Assembly (NCBI RefSeq): GCF_900177765.1
Contig: NZ_FXWI01000003.1
Span: 434,001-498,000 of the forward strand
DNA length: 64,000 nucleotides
Direction: 5' to 3'
From: Agreia sp. VKM Ac-1783
GTDB lineage: Bacteria; Actinomycetota; Actinomycetes; Actinomycetales; Microbacteriaceae
The notes below the pieces were generated by a model that made no database searches, had not been told where the DNA came from, and worked only from the letters and a program-made list of their open reading frames with translations. The number at the start of each line of letters is the position of its first letter. Position 1 is the stretch's first letter. The position numbers were made by a program, and so were the translations under genes. Below are positions 17,107 through 28,742 of this stretch, piece by piece.

Positions 17107-17550
17107 ATGGGTCTGATCTCGAGCTATTTCAAGGTGATGAAACTCACCGACGAGATGGAGAAGAAGAGCGATGTGAAGGGCGATCTCGCTCGCATGCAGG
17201 TCGGCATGAACGGGGCGAATCAGGCCCTTGCCACGATGACGGCGCAGCGTCAGGCTGCGGAGCAGTCGCTCACCGCCGGGCCCGTCGACGGAGAGGTCGG
17301 TCGCGTCGAGGCGGCAGCGACGGTCACCCAGTTCGCTCCCACCGGCATGATGATCGCGGGCCGCACCGTGATCGAGTTGCAGCTGCTCGTGACGTTGCCC
17401 GGAGGCATCCCGCTGCCGGTCGCACACAGCGCGGCCCTCGACATGGGTCAGATTCCTCGCCTGGTGCCGGGCGGGCGCATCGCCGTGACGCTCGATCCGG
17501 TCGACCCCGCGTCGCTGCGCATCGACTGGAGCAAGCCGTCGCCGGTCTAG
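17107..17550 (+). CDS. Conserved small protein, function unknown, paired with upstream gene
   Basis: 147 residues. The first 60 are helical and charged (SSYFKVMKLTDEMEKKSD), with Met/Gln-rich continuation suggesting a coiled coil. The C-terminal 85 residues form a beta-rich domain (TVIELQLLVTLPGGIPLPV, then PGGRIAVTLDPVDPASLRID) that resembles small barrel domains. ATG lies two bases after the stop of the preceding gene. Nothing indicates an enzyme; co-expression with the previous protein suggests a shared complex. It ends four bases inside the convergent thioredoxin-like gene. Confidence 0.7.
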   Translation: MGLISSYFKVMKLTDEMEKKSDVKGDLARMQVGMNGANQALATMTAQRQAAEQSLTAGPVDGEVGRVEAAATVTQFAPTGMMIAGRTVIELQLLVTLPGGIPLPVAHSAALDMGQIPRLVPGGRIAVTLDPVDPASLRIDWSKPSPV

Positions 17551-17816
17551 AGGTGGCGGGCGAGCAGGGTCAACACCTGGTCGGCCGTCGGCACACCGGA
17601 TGCCCGGGCGAGCTCCGTGCCCGATTCGTCGCGAACCACGACGGTCGGTGTCGCGATGATGCTCGCCCGTTCGGCGTCGTCTGGGCTCGACGCCACGTTC
17701 GATTCGCTGAAGTCGACGCGGTCGCGCACGAACGGCTTCACCCGCTCGAGAACGTCACGGGTCTGCGTGCAGGCTCCGCAGAAACTCGAGCTGTAGAGGT
17801 GTACGGAAAGCGGCAT
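17547..17816 (-). CDS. Glutaredoxin/thioredoxin-like protein
   Basis: 89 residues with the thioredoxin fold in short form: beta strand HLYSS, redox motif FCGACTQT (CxxC), and cis-Pro region IIATPTVVV. Length and the single small domain match glutaredoxin-like or NrdH-like reductases of actinobacteria. It probably reduces disulfides or is recycled through mycothiol or thioredoxin reductase, but the specific partner is not visible. It diverges from the DUF3151 gene across 60 bases. Confidence 0.82.
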   Translation of the reverse strand: MPLSVHLYSSSFCGACTQTRDVLERVKPFVRDRVDFSESNVASSPDDAERASIIATPTVVVRDESGTELARASGVPTADQVLTLLARHL

Positions 17817-17876
17817 ACAGAGTGCAACGCGAGTGCCGCCCCGAGATTCCCGATGTCGCTGGCGTACCATCGAGAT

Positions 17877-18362
17877 ATGAGCGGCGACAACCTCCTCGGC
17901 CTGCCCGAGACACTCCTTCCCGAAGACACTGCTGTCATGGAGGCGCTCGCGGAGCGTTCTCCCGCGACGGCGGCCGATCTCGGCGAGCTGGTCAAGCAGT
18001 TCCCCACCTCGTCGCTGCTGTGGGCGCTGCTGGCCGAAGAGCTGTGGGCCGTCGGAGCGGTGCTGCCGTCGTACGCGTACGCCCGGGTCGGCTACCACCG
18101 CGGCCTCGATGCGCTTCGCAAGGGCGGCTGGCGCGGGCAGGGCCCCGTTCCCTGGTCGCACGAACCCAACCGCGGAGTGCTCCTGTCGCTCTACGCGCTG
18201 CGCCGGGCCGCTGAGGCTTTCGGCGAGGTCGACGAGGTCAAGCGACTCGGAGACTTCCTGCAGATGTCGGATCCGCGAGCGATCGACGCCATCGAAGCAA
18301 CGATCCGGCCCGTCAACGATCAGCCGGTGACCGAGGCGATCATCATCCGCGGTCAGGACTGA
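17877..18362 (+). CDS. DUF3151 family protein
   Basis: 161 residues. Recognisable family features are LLGLPETLLPED near the start, LLWALLAEELW, then SYAYARVGYHRGLDALRKGGWRGQ divided by small residues, VPWSHEPNRGVL and a closing AIDAIEA. This family is restricted to actinobacteria and, from memory, lies near purA and fructose-bisphosphate aldolase in mycobacteria; here purA is also close (770 bases away). No enzymatic motif is known for the family. The Trp/Arg-rich central block is strongly conserved and may bind a phosphorylated ligand, which is speculative. Confidence 0.85.
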   Translation: MSGDNLLGLPETLLPEDTAVMEALAERSPATAADLGELVKQFPTSSLLWALLAEELWAVGAVLPSYAYARVGYHRGLDALRKGGWRGQGPVPWSHEPNRGVLLSLYALRRAAEAFGEVDEVKRLGDFLQMSDPRAIDAIEATIRPVNDQPVTEAIIIRGQD

Positions 18363-18988
18363 CGCCGGATCGCTTCTCTGCCCACACGCCTGCTGTAGAC
18401 GATCGCGAGTGCGGCCAGTCCTAGCAGCACGAGGCTCAGTGCCACGATGTAGGCGATCACGCTGCCCCAGCCGGCGGTTGCCGGATCGAGGAACGGGTAC
18501 GGGTAGATGCCGTTCGACACGGCTCCGCGAACCAGCGAGTAGGCGAGCCACAGCAGCGGGTAGATCATGACGACCCGGAGGGCTTTCCAGCTGAGTGCGG
18601 GTCGACCGGGTGAGATGAGCCAGTCGAGAACGATGAGAATCGGGATCCAGACGTGGATGACCTCGTTCGGCCAGCTGAGTCCTTGGAACCCGTTGTACGG
18701 CACGTTGCGCAGCAGCAGGTTGTAGACGCCCGCGGTGATGATCGCGTAGGTGAGCGTCGCCATCCGCACGGTGGTGAAGAGTTCGGTGTCGCGCGAGAGT
18801 CGGAACGCGAGGATACCCCCGACGATGAAGACGACGATGTTCATCAACGAGGTCTCGATGGTGAAGTAGCTGAAGTACTCCCACGGGTCGAAAGCGTTGT
18901 TCAGCACGCGGTCGTTGATCTGAATCACGATGGTCGCCAAGAGCCCGACGCCCGCCAGAAGGCGCACCGCTCCCACAAGTCTTCTCAT
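18353..18988 (-). CDS. Pr6Pr-type six-helix membrane protein
   Basis: 211 residues with six predicted membrane helices starting at about 8, 40, 75, 110, 140 and 180. Characteristic sequence is YFTIETSLMNIVVF in helix 2, NEVIHVWIPILIVLDWL in helix 4 and NGIYPYPFLDP before helix 6, all seen in the Pr6Pr family (related to eukaryotic FAR-17a/AIG1-like proteins). No transport or enzymatic activity is established for bacterial members. The gene ends ten bases inside the convergent DUF3151 gene and is divergent from purA. Confidence 0.85.
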   Translation of the reverse strand: MRRLVGAVRLLAGVGLLATIVIQINDRVLNNAFDPWEYFSYFTIETSLMNIVVFIVGGILAFRLSRDTELFTTVRMATLTYAIITAGVYNLLLRNVPYNGFQGLSWPNEVIHVWIPILIVLDWLISPGRPALSWKALRVVMIYPLLWLAYSLVRGAVSNGIYPYPFLDPATAGWGSVIAYIVALSLVLLGLAALAIVYSRRVGREAIRRQS

Positions 18989-19134
18989 GTCATCGATTCG
19001 TAGCAGACCAGATTGGGGGTTGGCCTTGTCGGCGAAGTCTCAGACATCGGCCCTGGCGTTACTATGGGGTGGAATCTCTTAGCGGGTTCCGGCCACACCT
19101 CGATACCGAGGCTTCTGACCGATAGGACACATTC

Positions 19135-20421
<1,287 letters not shown>

Positions 20422-20426
20422 CAGCG

Positions 20427-21074
20427 GTGCGGTGCAGCCGGCCGCCCTTCGGTGAGGTCGTAGAGGGGCGCTTCATCTCTCTCGAGCCGCTGACCCGGCA
20501 ACTCGTGCCGGAGCTGTTCGCGGCCGTCGGGCATCCGCAGGTCTTCGATGGCGGCTACGGCGGCGGGCCCGCCGCCTACCGCGACACGCTCGAGGGCTTC
20601 ACCGAGTTCGCCGACACGTACTACGCGTGGGATGCCGCCAACGTGCACGCGGTGCGTCTGCTGGGCGGGCCGCACGACGGCCTGTTGGTCGGCACCTCGA
20701 CACTCGGCGATTTCGAAGTGTCGCTCGGCTACGCGCACCTCGGGTGGACCGCCTATGACCCGCGGGTGTGGGGCACGGTGGTGAACGCCGAGGCGAAGCT
20801 GCTGATTCTCGGATCGGCCTTCGACAACGGATTCGAGCGCGTCAAGATTCAGGCCGACGTGCTGAACACGCGGTCGCGGGCGGCCATCCAGAAGCTCGGG
20901 GCGACCTTCGAGGGTATTGCTCGCCACGACATGCGTCGCGCAGACGGGGCCTGGCGCGACTCCGCCATCTTCTCGATCTTGAGCGCCGAGTGGCCGCACG
21001 TCAGACGCGGGCTCGAGAAGCGGCTCGAGAAGCAGGGCGGGCGACCGGTCGAACTGGCTCCGGGCAGAGGGTAG
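20427..21074 (+). CDS. GNAT-family N-acetyltransferase (RimJ/RimL type)
   Basis: 215 residues. The order of elements is that of RimJ/RimL-like acetyltransferases: GRFISLEPLTRQLVPELF at the start, GTSTLGDFEV, LGWTAYDPRVWGTVVNAEAK (acetyl-CoA entry and helix), FERVKIQADVLNTRSRAAIQKLGATFEG. It transfers an acetyl group from acetyl-CoA to an amine, possibly a protein N-terminus or small molecule. GTG at 20427 lies five bases after purA, so it may be transcribed from the purA promoter. Substrate unknown. Confidence 0.85.
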   Translation: MRCSRPPFGEVVEGRFISLEPLTRQLVPELFAAVGHPQVFDGGYGGGPAAYRDTLEGFTEFADTYYAWDAANVHAVRLLGGPHDGLLVGTSTLGDFEVSLGYAHLGWTAYDPRVWGTVVNAEAKLLILGSAFDNGFERVKIQADVLNTRSRAAIQKLGATFEGIARHDMRRADGAWRDSAIFSILSAEWPHVRRGLEKRLEKQGGRPVELAPGRG

Positions 21075-21094
21075 TCCCTGGAAAGACACATCCT

Positions 21095-21559
21095 ATGACG
21101 CTGCATCAGACGCCGTTTCGTGGTGGACTTGTGTCTATGGACGCTCTCTACACTGCAATTGCCCACGCATCCGGCGGTGGCCGCGATGGTCACGTTCGAA
21201 GCGAAGACGACCGCCTCGACTTCGACACCAGGCCACCTGTCGAGATGGGCGGAAGCGGCGAGGGTACGAACCCCGAGCAGCTCTTCGCCGCCGGCTACTC
21301 GGCGTGCTTCCTCGGCGCGGTTCACGCCGTGGGCCGCGAGATGAAGCTCGATACGAAGGATGCCGCGGTGTCGGCCAGCGTGTCGATCGGCCCGAGCGCC
21401 GACACCGGCTTCGAGATCGCTGCCGAGCTCGACATCTACATCCCGAACGTCACGGCCGATGAGGCGCGCACCATCGCCGAGACCGCTCACCGCGACATCT
21501 GCCCCTACTCGAAGGCGATCTCGGGCAACGTGCCCGTGGTCCTCAACATCGTCGAATAG
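21095..21559 (+). CDS. Organic hydroperoxide resistance protein (Ohr/OsmC)
   Basis: 154 residues. The Ohr hallmarks are MDALYTAIAHASGGGRDG, GTNPEQLFAAGYSACFLGA with the peroxidatic Cys, and HRDICPYSKA with the resolving Cys. Ohr dimers reduce organic and fatty-acid hydroperoxides in the cytoplasm, usually with lipoylated partners. ATG at 21095 has GGAAAG nine bases upstream; ATG at 21137 is the more typical family start and would give 140 residues, so the first 14 residues are uncertain. No MarR-type ohrR gene is adjacent. Confidence 0.92.
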   Translation: MTLHQTPFRGGLVSMDALYTAIAHASGGGRDGHVRSEDDRLDFDTRPPVEMGGSGEGTNPEQLFAAGYSACFLGAVHAVGREMKLDTKDAAVSASVSIGPSADTGFEIAAELDIYIPNVTADEARTIAETAHRDICPYSKAISGNVPVVLNIVE

Positions 21560-21568
21560 CACCCGGGT

Positions 21569-21617
21569 CGTTCCCTGAGCCTGTCGAAGGGCATCCTTTC
21601 GACAGGCTCAGGGAACG
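21569..21617. repeat. 23-bp palindromic repeat element
   Basis: CGTTCCCTGAGCCTGTCGAA at 21569-21588 continues to 21591; its near-perfect complement is 21595-21617, with one mismatch and a three-base loop. The CCTGAGCCTGTCGAA core is, from memory, a recurring intergenic palindrome in many high-G+C genomes. It sits between the Ohr and chorismate mutase genes and may form a strong hairpin that separates them. Confidence 0.9.
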
Positions 21618-21646
21618 CACTTATTTAAGTCGCTAAAGTTCTGGTT

Positions 21647-21961
21647 ATGTCTGACACCGCCGCTGCACCCGACGATGCACTCCGCAAGCTCGAAGCCATC
21701 AGGCAGTCGATCGATAATATCGATGCGGCACTGATCCACCTTCTGGCCGAGCGATTCAAGTTCACGCAGGGTGTGGGCGAGCTCAAGGCCGCCAATGGCC
21801 TGCCGCCGGCCGACCTCGATCGCGAGGCCCGTCAGATCAAGCGCCTGCGTGCGCTGGCCGAGGAGTCGCACCTCGACCCCGACCTCGCCGAGAAGTTCCT
21901 GAACTTCATCGTGGCCGAGGTCATCCACCACCACCGCCGTATCGCCGGCGAAAGCGAGTAG
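21647..21961 (+). CDS. Chorismate mutase (AroQ class)
   Basis: 104 residues, the length of a single AroQ domain. It converts chorismate to prephenate for phenylalanine and tyrosine synthesis. Active-site elements are RQSIDNIDAALIHLLAERF (Arg of helix 1), the Arg/Lys in FTQGVGELKA, LDREARQIKRLR and a terminal VAEVIHHHRRI. There is no extra regulatory or DAHP-synthase domain. Actinobacterial stand-alone mutases often need DAHP synthase for full activity. The start is preceded by an AT-rich TTATTTAAGT, possibly a -10 region close to the ATG. Confidence 0.92.
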   Translation: MSDTAAAPDDALRKLEAIRQSIDNIDAALIHLLAERFKFTQGVGELKAANGLPPADLDREARQIKRLRALAEESHLDPDLAEKFLNFIVAEVIHHHRRIAGESE

Positions 21962-21971
21962 GGGCGAAGCC

Positions 21972-22109
21972 CTAGAACTGGTTGTTCTTGTTGTGGCGGC
22001 GCAGGGCGCGGGCCACGATGAAGAGCGCAGCTCCGACGAGCAGCACCACGAGTCCGAGCACGATGTAGGTCGAGACGGTCAGACCGGTCTGGGCAAGTTC
22101 AATGGGCAT
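21972..22109 (-). CDS. Tiny LAQTG-type wall-anchored or membrane protein, 45 residues
   Basis: Too short for normal gene finding but well supported: ATG at 22109 has GGAAAGG six bases upstream, and the product reads as a complete sorting signal. It begins MPIELAQTG (an LAxTG motif at residues 5-9), then has one hydrophobic segment (15-33) and a basic tail ARALRRHNKNNQF. LAxTG is the substrate motif recognised by class E sortases of actinobacteria. With no exported domain ahead of the motif, it could be a minimal wall-linked peptide, or simply a small one-helix membrane protein that keeps the motif. The same architecture closes the 5'-nucleotidase at 32727-35474. Confidence 0.75.
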   Translation of the reverse strand: MPIELAQTGLTVSTYIVLGLVVLLVGAALFIVARALRRHNKNNQF

Positions 22110-22194
22110 GTCGGCACCTTTCCTCTCGATACTCTCTCATGTTTGGCGCGGGTCGCGATCAGCCCGCCGAAACACGATGAGCGTCGCCGCGTTC

Positions 22195-22587
22195 TTATGA
22201 GAGATTCTTGGGCAGTCCGCGCGACTGGCGCACTTTCTGAGCTCGCCGTTCCTTCGCGTAATAGATCCACGACCAGACGGGAAAAACGAAGGTAAGGCCA
22301 AGGAAAACGGCCATGACCGGTGAGAGCTTCGTGTAATTGTCGGGACGGGCGAGTAAACCCATCTCTTGCGCGATGCTGGTGCAAATCAAGACGAGAAGCA
22401 CCACACAAATGACGGTGAGGATTATTGAGAGGACGAGAAGGCCGCTGGCCGAGTTCACGGGTTTCACGAGGCTGCCCTCGCTGCCCTTATACACGCCATA
22501 TTCGTCCATGTTGAGTCCGCGGCTGTTCGCGTCGTTATAGGAGCGAGCGTCAAAATTGCCGAAGTTCGGCGGCGAACCTTTGCTCAT
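22195..22587 (-). CDS. Two-helix membrane protein in the WXG100 operon
   Basis: 130 residues. A polar N-terminus (about 45 residues, including FGNFDARSYNDANSRGLN) precedes two strongly hydrophobic segments (about 48-72 and 88-108) and a basic C-terminus RAQKVRQSRGLPKNLS. I do not recognise the family. Its start overlaps the stop of the 213-residue gene by four bases, so it is co-translated with it. G+C is low: a hand count of 22201-22500 gives about 56 percent against 70 percent in a sampled purL line. As the last gene behind a possible exported effector, a membrane immunity protein is one reasonable guess. Confidence 0.65.
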   Translation of the reverse strand: MSKGSPPNFGNFDARSYNDANSRGLNMDEYGVYKGSEGSLVKPVNSASGLLVLSIILTVICVVLLVLICTSIAQEMGLLARPDNYTKLSPVMAVFLGLTFVFPVWSWIYYAKERRAQKVRQSRGLPKNLS

Positions 22588-23225
22588 GAACCCACCGGCA
22601 TCAAATTCGATCGCAACTCAACGAGTGCCTCGAGAAGGTCGCTCTCGGTCAAGCCAGTCTCTTCACTCACGTCTTCTTTGCCGGGAACAACGCGCCCCAC
22701 CGCGAATCCGCCGCCGTCGGGTCGCACGAGGAGAACGTCGTCATGCCCATCGACCCGGACCCGCAGCATGGCGGTGCCATCCGGGTGCTGTCTCATGTGT
22801 TCGCGGATGACGTCGAGCTGTGCCTCAGGACCAGACAGGTCGGGATCTTGTGCGAATGCGAACCAGGTCATCAGCGTGCGAGGCTGCATGAGCAGGGAAA
22901 CGGGATCCGACTCGATTTGAACGACCGTGTCCACGGTATCTGCCTGCATGAGACTGATCTCCGTCCAGAGTGTCGCGCGTCCCAACGCGTAGGCGACAGG
23001 CACGGCCTCTTCAACAATTTCGATGTCATCGTTCTCAACGATTGCGAATCCCCTGCCCAGCAGAGTCGAAGCGCCCGCAAAAACGAGAACGTCGTTATTC
23101 ATTTCTTCGGAGAGCCGAAGGACCCGCGCTGTCATCTCGGCAGAGGGTGTCGACATGCGTTTGAGGAGGTAGGCAATTTCGGCGTATCCGAATCCAATCG
23201 CCTTGGCGTCAGTCGAATCAGTCAT
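22584..23225 (-). CDS. Soluble protein in the WXG100 operon, unknown
   Basis: 213 residues, no signal peptide or membrane segment. Predicted alpha/beta: EIAYLLKRM, VLVFAGASTLLGRGFAIVE, then a region with LWTEISLMQADTV and MTWFAFAQD, and a late VRVDGHDDVLLVRPDG strand pair followed by a helical TESDLLEALVELRSNL. The shape loosely recalls EspG-type chaperones that accompany type VII substrates, but there is no diagnostic motif and I give that low weight. It lies between the WXG100 gene (34-base gap) and the two-helix membrane protein (four-base overlap), so it is either a chaperone or an immunity protein of this module. Confidence 0.65.
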   Translation of the reverse strand: MTDSTDAKAIGFGYAEIAYLLKRMSTPSAEMTARVLRLSEEMNNDVLVFAGASTLLGRGFAIVENDDIEIVEEAVPVAYALGRATLWTEISLMQADTVDTVVQIESDPVSLLMQPRTLMTWFAFAQDPDLSGPEAQLDVIREHMRQHPDGTAMLRVRVDGHDDVLLVRPDGGGFAVGRVVPGKEDVSEETGLTESDLLEALVELRSNLMPVGS

Positions 23226-23259
23226 GTGCTTGTGTACCTTTCACCGGTGAATCCATTGT

Positions 23260-24324
23260 CTACCAACCGAAGAAGTCAGCGGCGCCCTTGCCGAGATCCT
23301 GAATTCCCTTACCCACGTCGTTCGCGAATTTCCCCGGATCCTTGACGGCATTCGACACGGCGTTCCAGGACTCTTGGGCGGCATTGCCGACGGCGTTCCC
23401 CACTGTGGCCAGTCCCGAATCGACAAAATTCTTGACCGCGGGAATCTCGTAGATCGCGATTCCCACGCTGGCGACCTGAGCGACGGTGCCGACGGGTGGC
23501 GGCAAGAAGCATGCAACGCCCAGGCCTGCTTTGGCGACCGATCCGGCGGCGCCCCAGCCGTCTCCAGCCTGTGCTTTGTCCGCCGCGTCGATGAGATTGA
23601 ATCCAACTCCGGCCCAACCAAGAGCGCGTCCAAGCCCTCCCATGCCCAGGGCTTTAAGGTCGTCGCCCTTATCTGCGAAGAAGGCGGGCGTTTCCTCGAG
23701 GAAACCGGCGGCTCCCTTGAGGGACGGAAAGTAATTCGACAGATTCTTTAGACCTGCGATGTCACTCATGCCGCTGAGGCCTCCGTAGAGCCCATTCACG
23801 TTTGCCAGATTCTTCCACTGGGCGATGTCGTAGAACGCATCGGAACCCTGTCGCATCATCAGCCCGAGTCCCAGCAGATTCTTCGGCAGACCGATGGTGT
23901 TCTTGAGCGTGCCCCACTTGCCCCAGACATCGCGGAAGGGGGATCCCTGAGAGAAGAACCCAGGCTCACCGGGTGACTTCGACGTTCCGGATCCTGACCC
24001 GCCCGGCCCGCCGTTCGTCCCTGGTCCGCCGTTACCGCCAGCGCCACCATCGACCTGACTTGTCGCCGTCTGCTCGTCGGCATTCTTGATGAGCGTCGTC
24101 GAACCGAGCTCGAGGGCGTGCACGACCGTGTTGCCCAGCTGCTTGACCTGAGAGTTCCACCGCTGCTGAAACGCGCTTGCGTCGGGGCCTTGCCAGCTCT
24201 GCGTGGAGTTGACGAGAGACGACACCGTCTCGAGCGACGAGCGGATCTGATTAGAGCCAGACGAGAACTGCTTCGCCAGGGCCCTGAGCTGTTCCGGATC
24301 CGCGCCGTAGAACCCTTGTGCCAT
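23260..24324 (-). CDS. WXG100-domain protein with C-terminal extension, candidate type VII effector
   Basis: 354 residues. Residues 1-92 are a WXG100 helical hairpin: LRALAKQFSSGSNQI, the turn SWQGPDASAF (Trp44, Gly46) and a second helix. A Gly/Pro/Ser linker (93-122) leads to a 230-residue C-terminal domain rich in Gly and Ala, with amphipathic and hydrophobic stretches (LGLGLMMRQG, GLGRALGWAGVGFNLIDAADK, GVACFLPPPVGTVAQVASVG). This organisation, export domain plus linker plus variable domain, is that of LXG/WXG polymorphic toxins. I recognise no nuclease or NADase motif; a membrane-active domain is possible. GGAGG seven bases ahead of ATG 24324 fixes the start. It heads the three-gene operon; no secretion ATPase is in the window. 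Confidence 0.8.
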   Translation of the reverse strand: MAQGFYGADPEQLRALAKQFSSGSNQIRSSLETVSSLVNSTQSWQGPDASAFQQRWNSQVKQLGNTVVHALELGSTTLIKNADEQTATSQVDGGAGGNGGPGTNGGPGGSGSGTSKSPGEPGFFSQGSPFRDVWGKWGTLKNTIGLPKNLLGLGLMMRQGSDAFYDIAQWKNLANVNGLYGGLSGMSDIAGLKNLSNYFPSLKGAAGFLEETPAFFADKGDDLKALGMGGLGRALGWAGVGFNLIDAADKAQAGDGWGAAGSVAKAGLGVACFLPPPVGTVAQVASVGIAIYEIPAVKNFVDSGLATVGNAVGNAAQESWNAVSNAVKDPGKFANDVGKGIQDLGKGAADFFGW

Positions 24325-24394
24325 CGTGATCCTCCGTGCTGAATTCGAGCGTGTTGTTGTCGGTTCAGGCTAACGTCGGGGCCGGTCGACTTCG

Positions 24395-24412
24395 ATGGGG
24401 AGAACTCCCCAT
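24395..24412 (-). terminator. Hairpin downstream of purL
   Basis: ATGGGGAG (24395-24402) pairs with CTCCCCAT (24405-24412) around two bases, 20 bases past the purL stop. There is no strong T-run, common for terminators in high-G+C actinobacteria. Confidence 0.6.
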
Positions 24413-24431
24413 GCCATCGACGCGCGCCGCC

Positions 24432-26771
24432 TCAGTAGCCGACGACGTCGCCGAAGTGCTGCTGCAGAGTTGCCCGGTGGGTGCCGCGCAACTCGTCGAG
24501 CGACACGTCGAACTGGCCCTGGATGCTGATGCCCGGCTCGGTCGAGTCGGTCACGCCGACCCGCATCACCGGGTAACCGCGACCCTCGCACAGGCCGATG
24601 AACTTCACGTCGTCTTCGCGCGGAACGCTGACGAGCACGCGGCCCGTTGTCTCGGAGAAGAGTGCGGTCGTGATGTCTACGCCATCGCGCAGCATGAGCT
24701 CGTCGAGGAAGACGCGGGCGCCCACACCGAAGCGCATGACGCTCTCGACCAGCGCGGTCGCGAGACCGCCATCGGAGAGATCGTGCGCCGAGGCGATGAT
24801 CGACTGCTGCGCTCCAGCGGCCAGGAGGCCGGCCAGGGTGGCCTCGTTCGCGAGCGAGACCGCCGGCGGGCGACCACCGAGGTGGTCGTGCACGACGCCG
24901 GCCCAGGCCGAGCCGTCGAACTCCTCGGTCGTGGTGCCGAGCAGGTAGATGTTGTTGCCCTCGTCTTGCCAGCCGCTCGGGATGCGCTTGGCCACGTCGT
25001 CGATCACGCCGAGAATGGCGACCACCGGAGTCGGGTGGATCGGCTTGGTTCCGGTCTGGTTGTAGAACGAGACGTTTCCGCCCGTGACGGGGATCTCGAG
25101 CTCGAGGCATCCGTCGGCCAGGCCCTCGACGGCCTTCGAGAACTGCCACATCACCTCGGGGTCCTCTGGCGATCCGAAGTTGAGGCAGTCGGAGACAGCG
25201 ACCGGCGTGGCACCTGTCGCGGCGACGTTGCGGTAGGCCTCGGCGAGGGCCAGCTGCGCGCCCTGGTACGGGTCGAGCTGGCAATAGCGGCCATTGGCAT
25301 CCGTCGCGATCGCGAAACCGAGGCCCGACTCCTCGTCGACGCGGATCATGCCGCCGTCGTCGGGGAAGCTGAGCGCGGTGTTGCCGAGCACGTAGCGGTC
25401 GTACTGGTTGGTGATCCAGCTCGGGTCTGCGAGGTTCGGCGATCCCAGCAGGCGCAGCAACTGGTCGCGCAGCTCGGCCGGCGTCGTGGCGCGGGGGAGT
25501 GTGGCGGCGGTGTCGGCCTGCAGAGCATCGATCCAGCTCGGGTAGGCGACCGGACGCGTGTAGACCGGGCCATCGACGGCCACGGTGCGCGGCTCGACGT
25601 TGACGATCTCCTCGCCGTGCCAGTTGATGATCAGGCGGCCCGTGTCGGTGACCTCGCCGAGAACGCTCGTCTCGACGTCCCACTTCTCGACGACCTTCAA
25701 GAAGCCCTCGAGCTTCTCTGGGGTCACCACGGCCATCATGCGCTCCTGGCTCTCCGACATCAGAATCTCTTCGGCCGTGAGCGACGGGTCGCGCAGCAGC
25801 ACCTTCTCGAGCTCGATGAACATGCCGCCGTCTCCGTTGGAGGCGAGCTCGCTGGTCGCGCACGAGATTCCCGCGGCTCCGAGGTCTTGGATGCCCTCGA
25901 CGAGCTTCTCGCTGAACAGTTCGAGGCAGCACTCGATGAGCACCTTCTCGGCGAAGGGGTCGCCGACCTGAACGGCCGGGCGCTTGGTGGGGCCGCCTGC
26001 CGAGAATGTGTCAGAGGCGAGAATGGATGCTCCGCCGATGCCGTCGCCGCCGGTCCGGGCTCCGAAGAGCACGACCTTGTTGCCGACGCCGCGCGCGTTC
26101 GCGAGGTGCAGGTCTTCGTGGCGCAGCACGCCGACGCTCAGCGCGTTGACCAGCGGGTTGCCCTGATATACCGGGTCGAACCAGGTCTCTCCGCCGATGT
26201 TCGGCAGGCCCAGGCAGTTGCCGTAGAACGAGATGCCCGAGACCACACCGTGAACGACGCGAGCCGTGTCGGGGTCTGAGATGTCGCCGAAGCGCAACGC
26301 ATCCATCACGGCCACCGGCCGCGCGCCCATCGAGATGATGTCGCGAACGATGCCGCCGACGCCGGTCGCGGCGCCCTGGAACGGCTCGATGTAGCTGGGG
26401 TGGTTGTGGCTCTCGATCTTGAAGGTGACGGCCCAGCCCTCACCCACGTCGACGACGCCGGCGTTCTCGCCCATGCCGACCATGAGGTTCTGCTTCATCT
26501 TGGGCGACACCTTCTCGCCGAACTGTCGCAGGTAGATCTTCGAGCTCTTGTACGAGCAGTGCTCGCTCCACATCACCGAGTACATGGCGAGCTCACCCGA
26601 GGTGGGGCGGCGGCCGAGAATCTCACGCACCTTGGCGTACTCGTCGGGCTTCATGCCGAGTGCTGCGTAGGGCTGCTCCCGGTCTGGAGTGTCGATCGCG
26701 TTCTGCACGGTATCGGCGGCGGCGCGGGCGGAGCCCGTGTGAATGGGGTTCGGGGCAGCGGATTCAGACAC
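24432..26771 (-). CDS. purL: Phosphoribosylformylglycinamidine synthase, large subunit
   Basis: 779 residues, the small (non-fused) PurL type that works with PurQ and PurS. It makes FGAM from FGAR, ATP and ammonia. Landmarks are [80 protein letters not shown] at 26771 is chosen: it begins the conserved N-terminus and is preceded by AAGGAG on the same strand. Longer frames start without support. The gene is divergent from sufS; purQ and purS lie 2.2 kb away, so the three subunits are not co-transcribed. Confidence 0.97.
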   Translation of the reverse strand: MSESAAPNPIHTGSARAAADTVQNAIDTPDREQPYAALGMKPDEYAKVREILGRRPTSGELAMYSVMWSEHCSYKSSKIYLRQFGEKVSPKMKQNLMVGMGENAGVVDVGEGWAVTFKIESHNHPSYIEPFQGAATGVGGIVRDIISMGARPVAVMDALRFGDISDPDTARVVHGVVSGISFYGNCLGLPNIGGETWFDPVYQGNPLVNALSVGVLRHEDLHLANARGVGNKVVLFGARTGGDGIGGASILASDTFSAGGPTKRPAVQVGDPFAEKVLIECCLELFSEKLVEGIQDLGAAGISCATSELASNGDGGMFIELEKVLLRDPSLTAEEILMSESQERMMAVVTPEKLEGFLKVVEKWDVETSVLGEVTDTGRLIINWHGEEIVNVEPRTVAVDGPVYTRPVAYPSWIDALQADTAATLPRATTPAELRDQLLRLLGSPNLADPSWITNQYDRYVLGNTALSFPDDGGMIRVDEESGLGFAIATDANGRYCQLDPYQGAQLALAEAYRNVAATGATPVAVSDCLNFGSPEDPEVMWQFSKAVEGLADGCLELEIPVTGGNVSFYNQTGTKPIHPTPVVAILGVIDDVAKRIPSGWQDEGNNIYLLGTTTEEFDGSAWAGVVHDHLGGRPPAVSLANEATLAGLLAAGAQQSIIASAHDLSDGGLATALVESVMRFGVGARVFLDELMLRDGVDITTALFSETTGRVLVSVPREDDVKFIGLCEGRGYPVMRVGVTDSTEPGISIQGQFDVSLDELRGTHRATLQQHFGDVVGY

Positions 26772-26920
26772 GCGGAAAAGGCTCCTTAGTGGGGCAGGCG
26801 GTGAGCGCCTCAATCCTATCTGTCCCGGGAATGCCGCGGCCCGGGGCGGGGTTTGCTCTGACGAAGTAGCGTTAGACGGTGGGCTTGCCCCGCGCCACCT
26901 CCCGAACAAGTGAAAGTTGA

Positions 26921-28719
<1,799 letters not shown>

Positions 28720-28742
28720 CCCCGCGTCCCCTTGGGGCGAGC

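Noticed and set aside
24336-26279. 647-codon open frame opposite purL
   Set aside because: Long only because of third-position G+C bias; composition is Val/Asp/Glu/Arg-rich noise and purL is certain.
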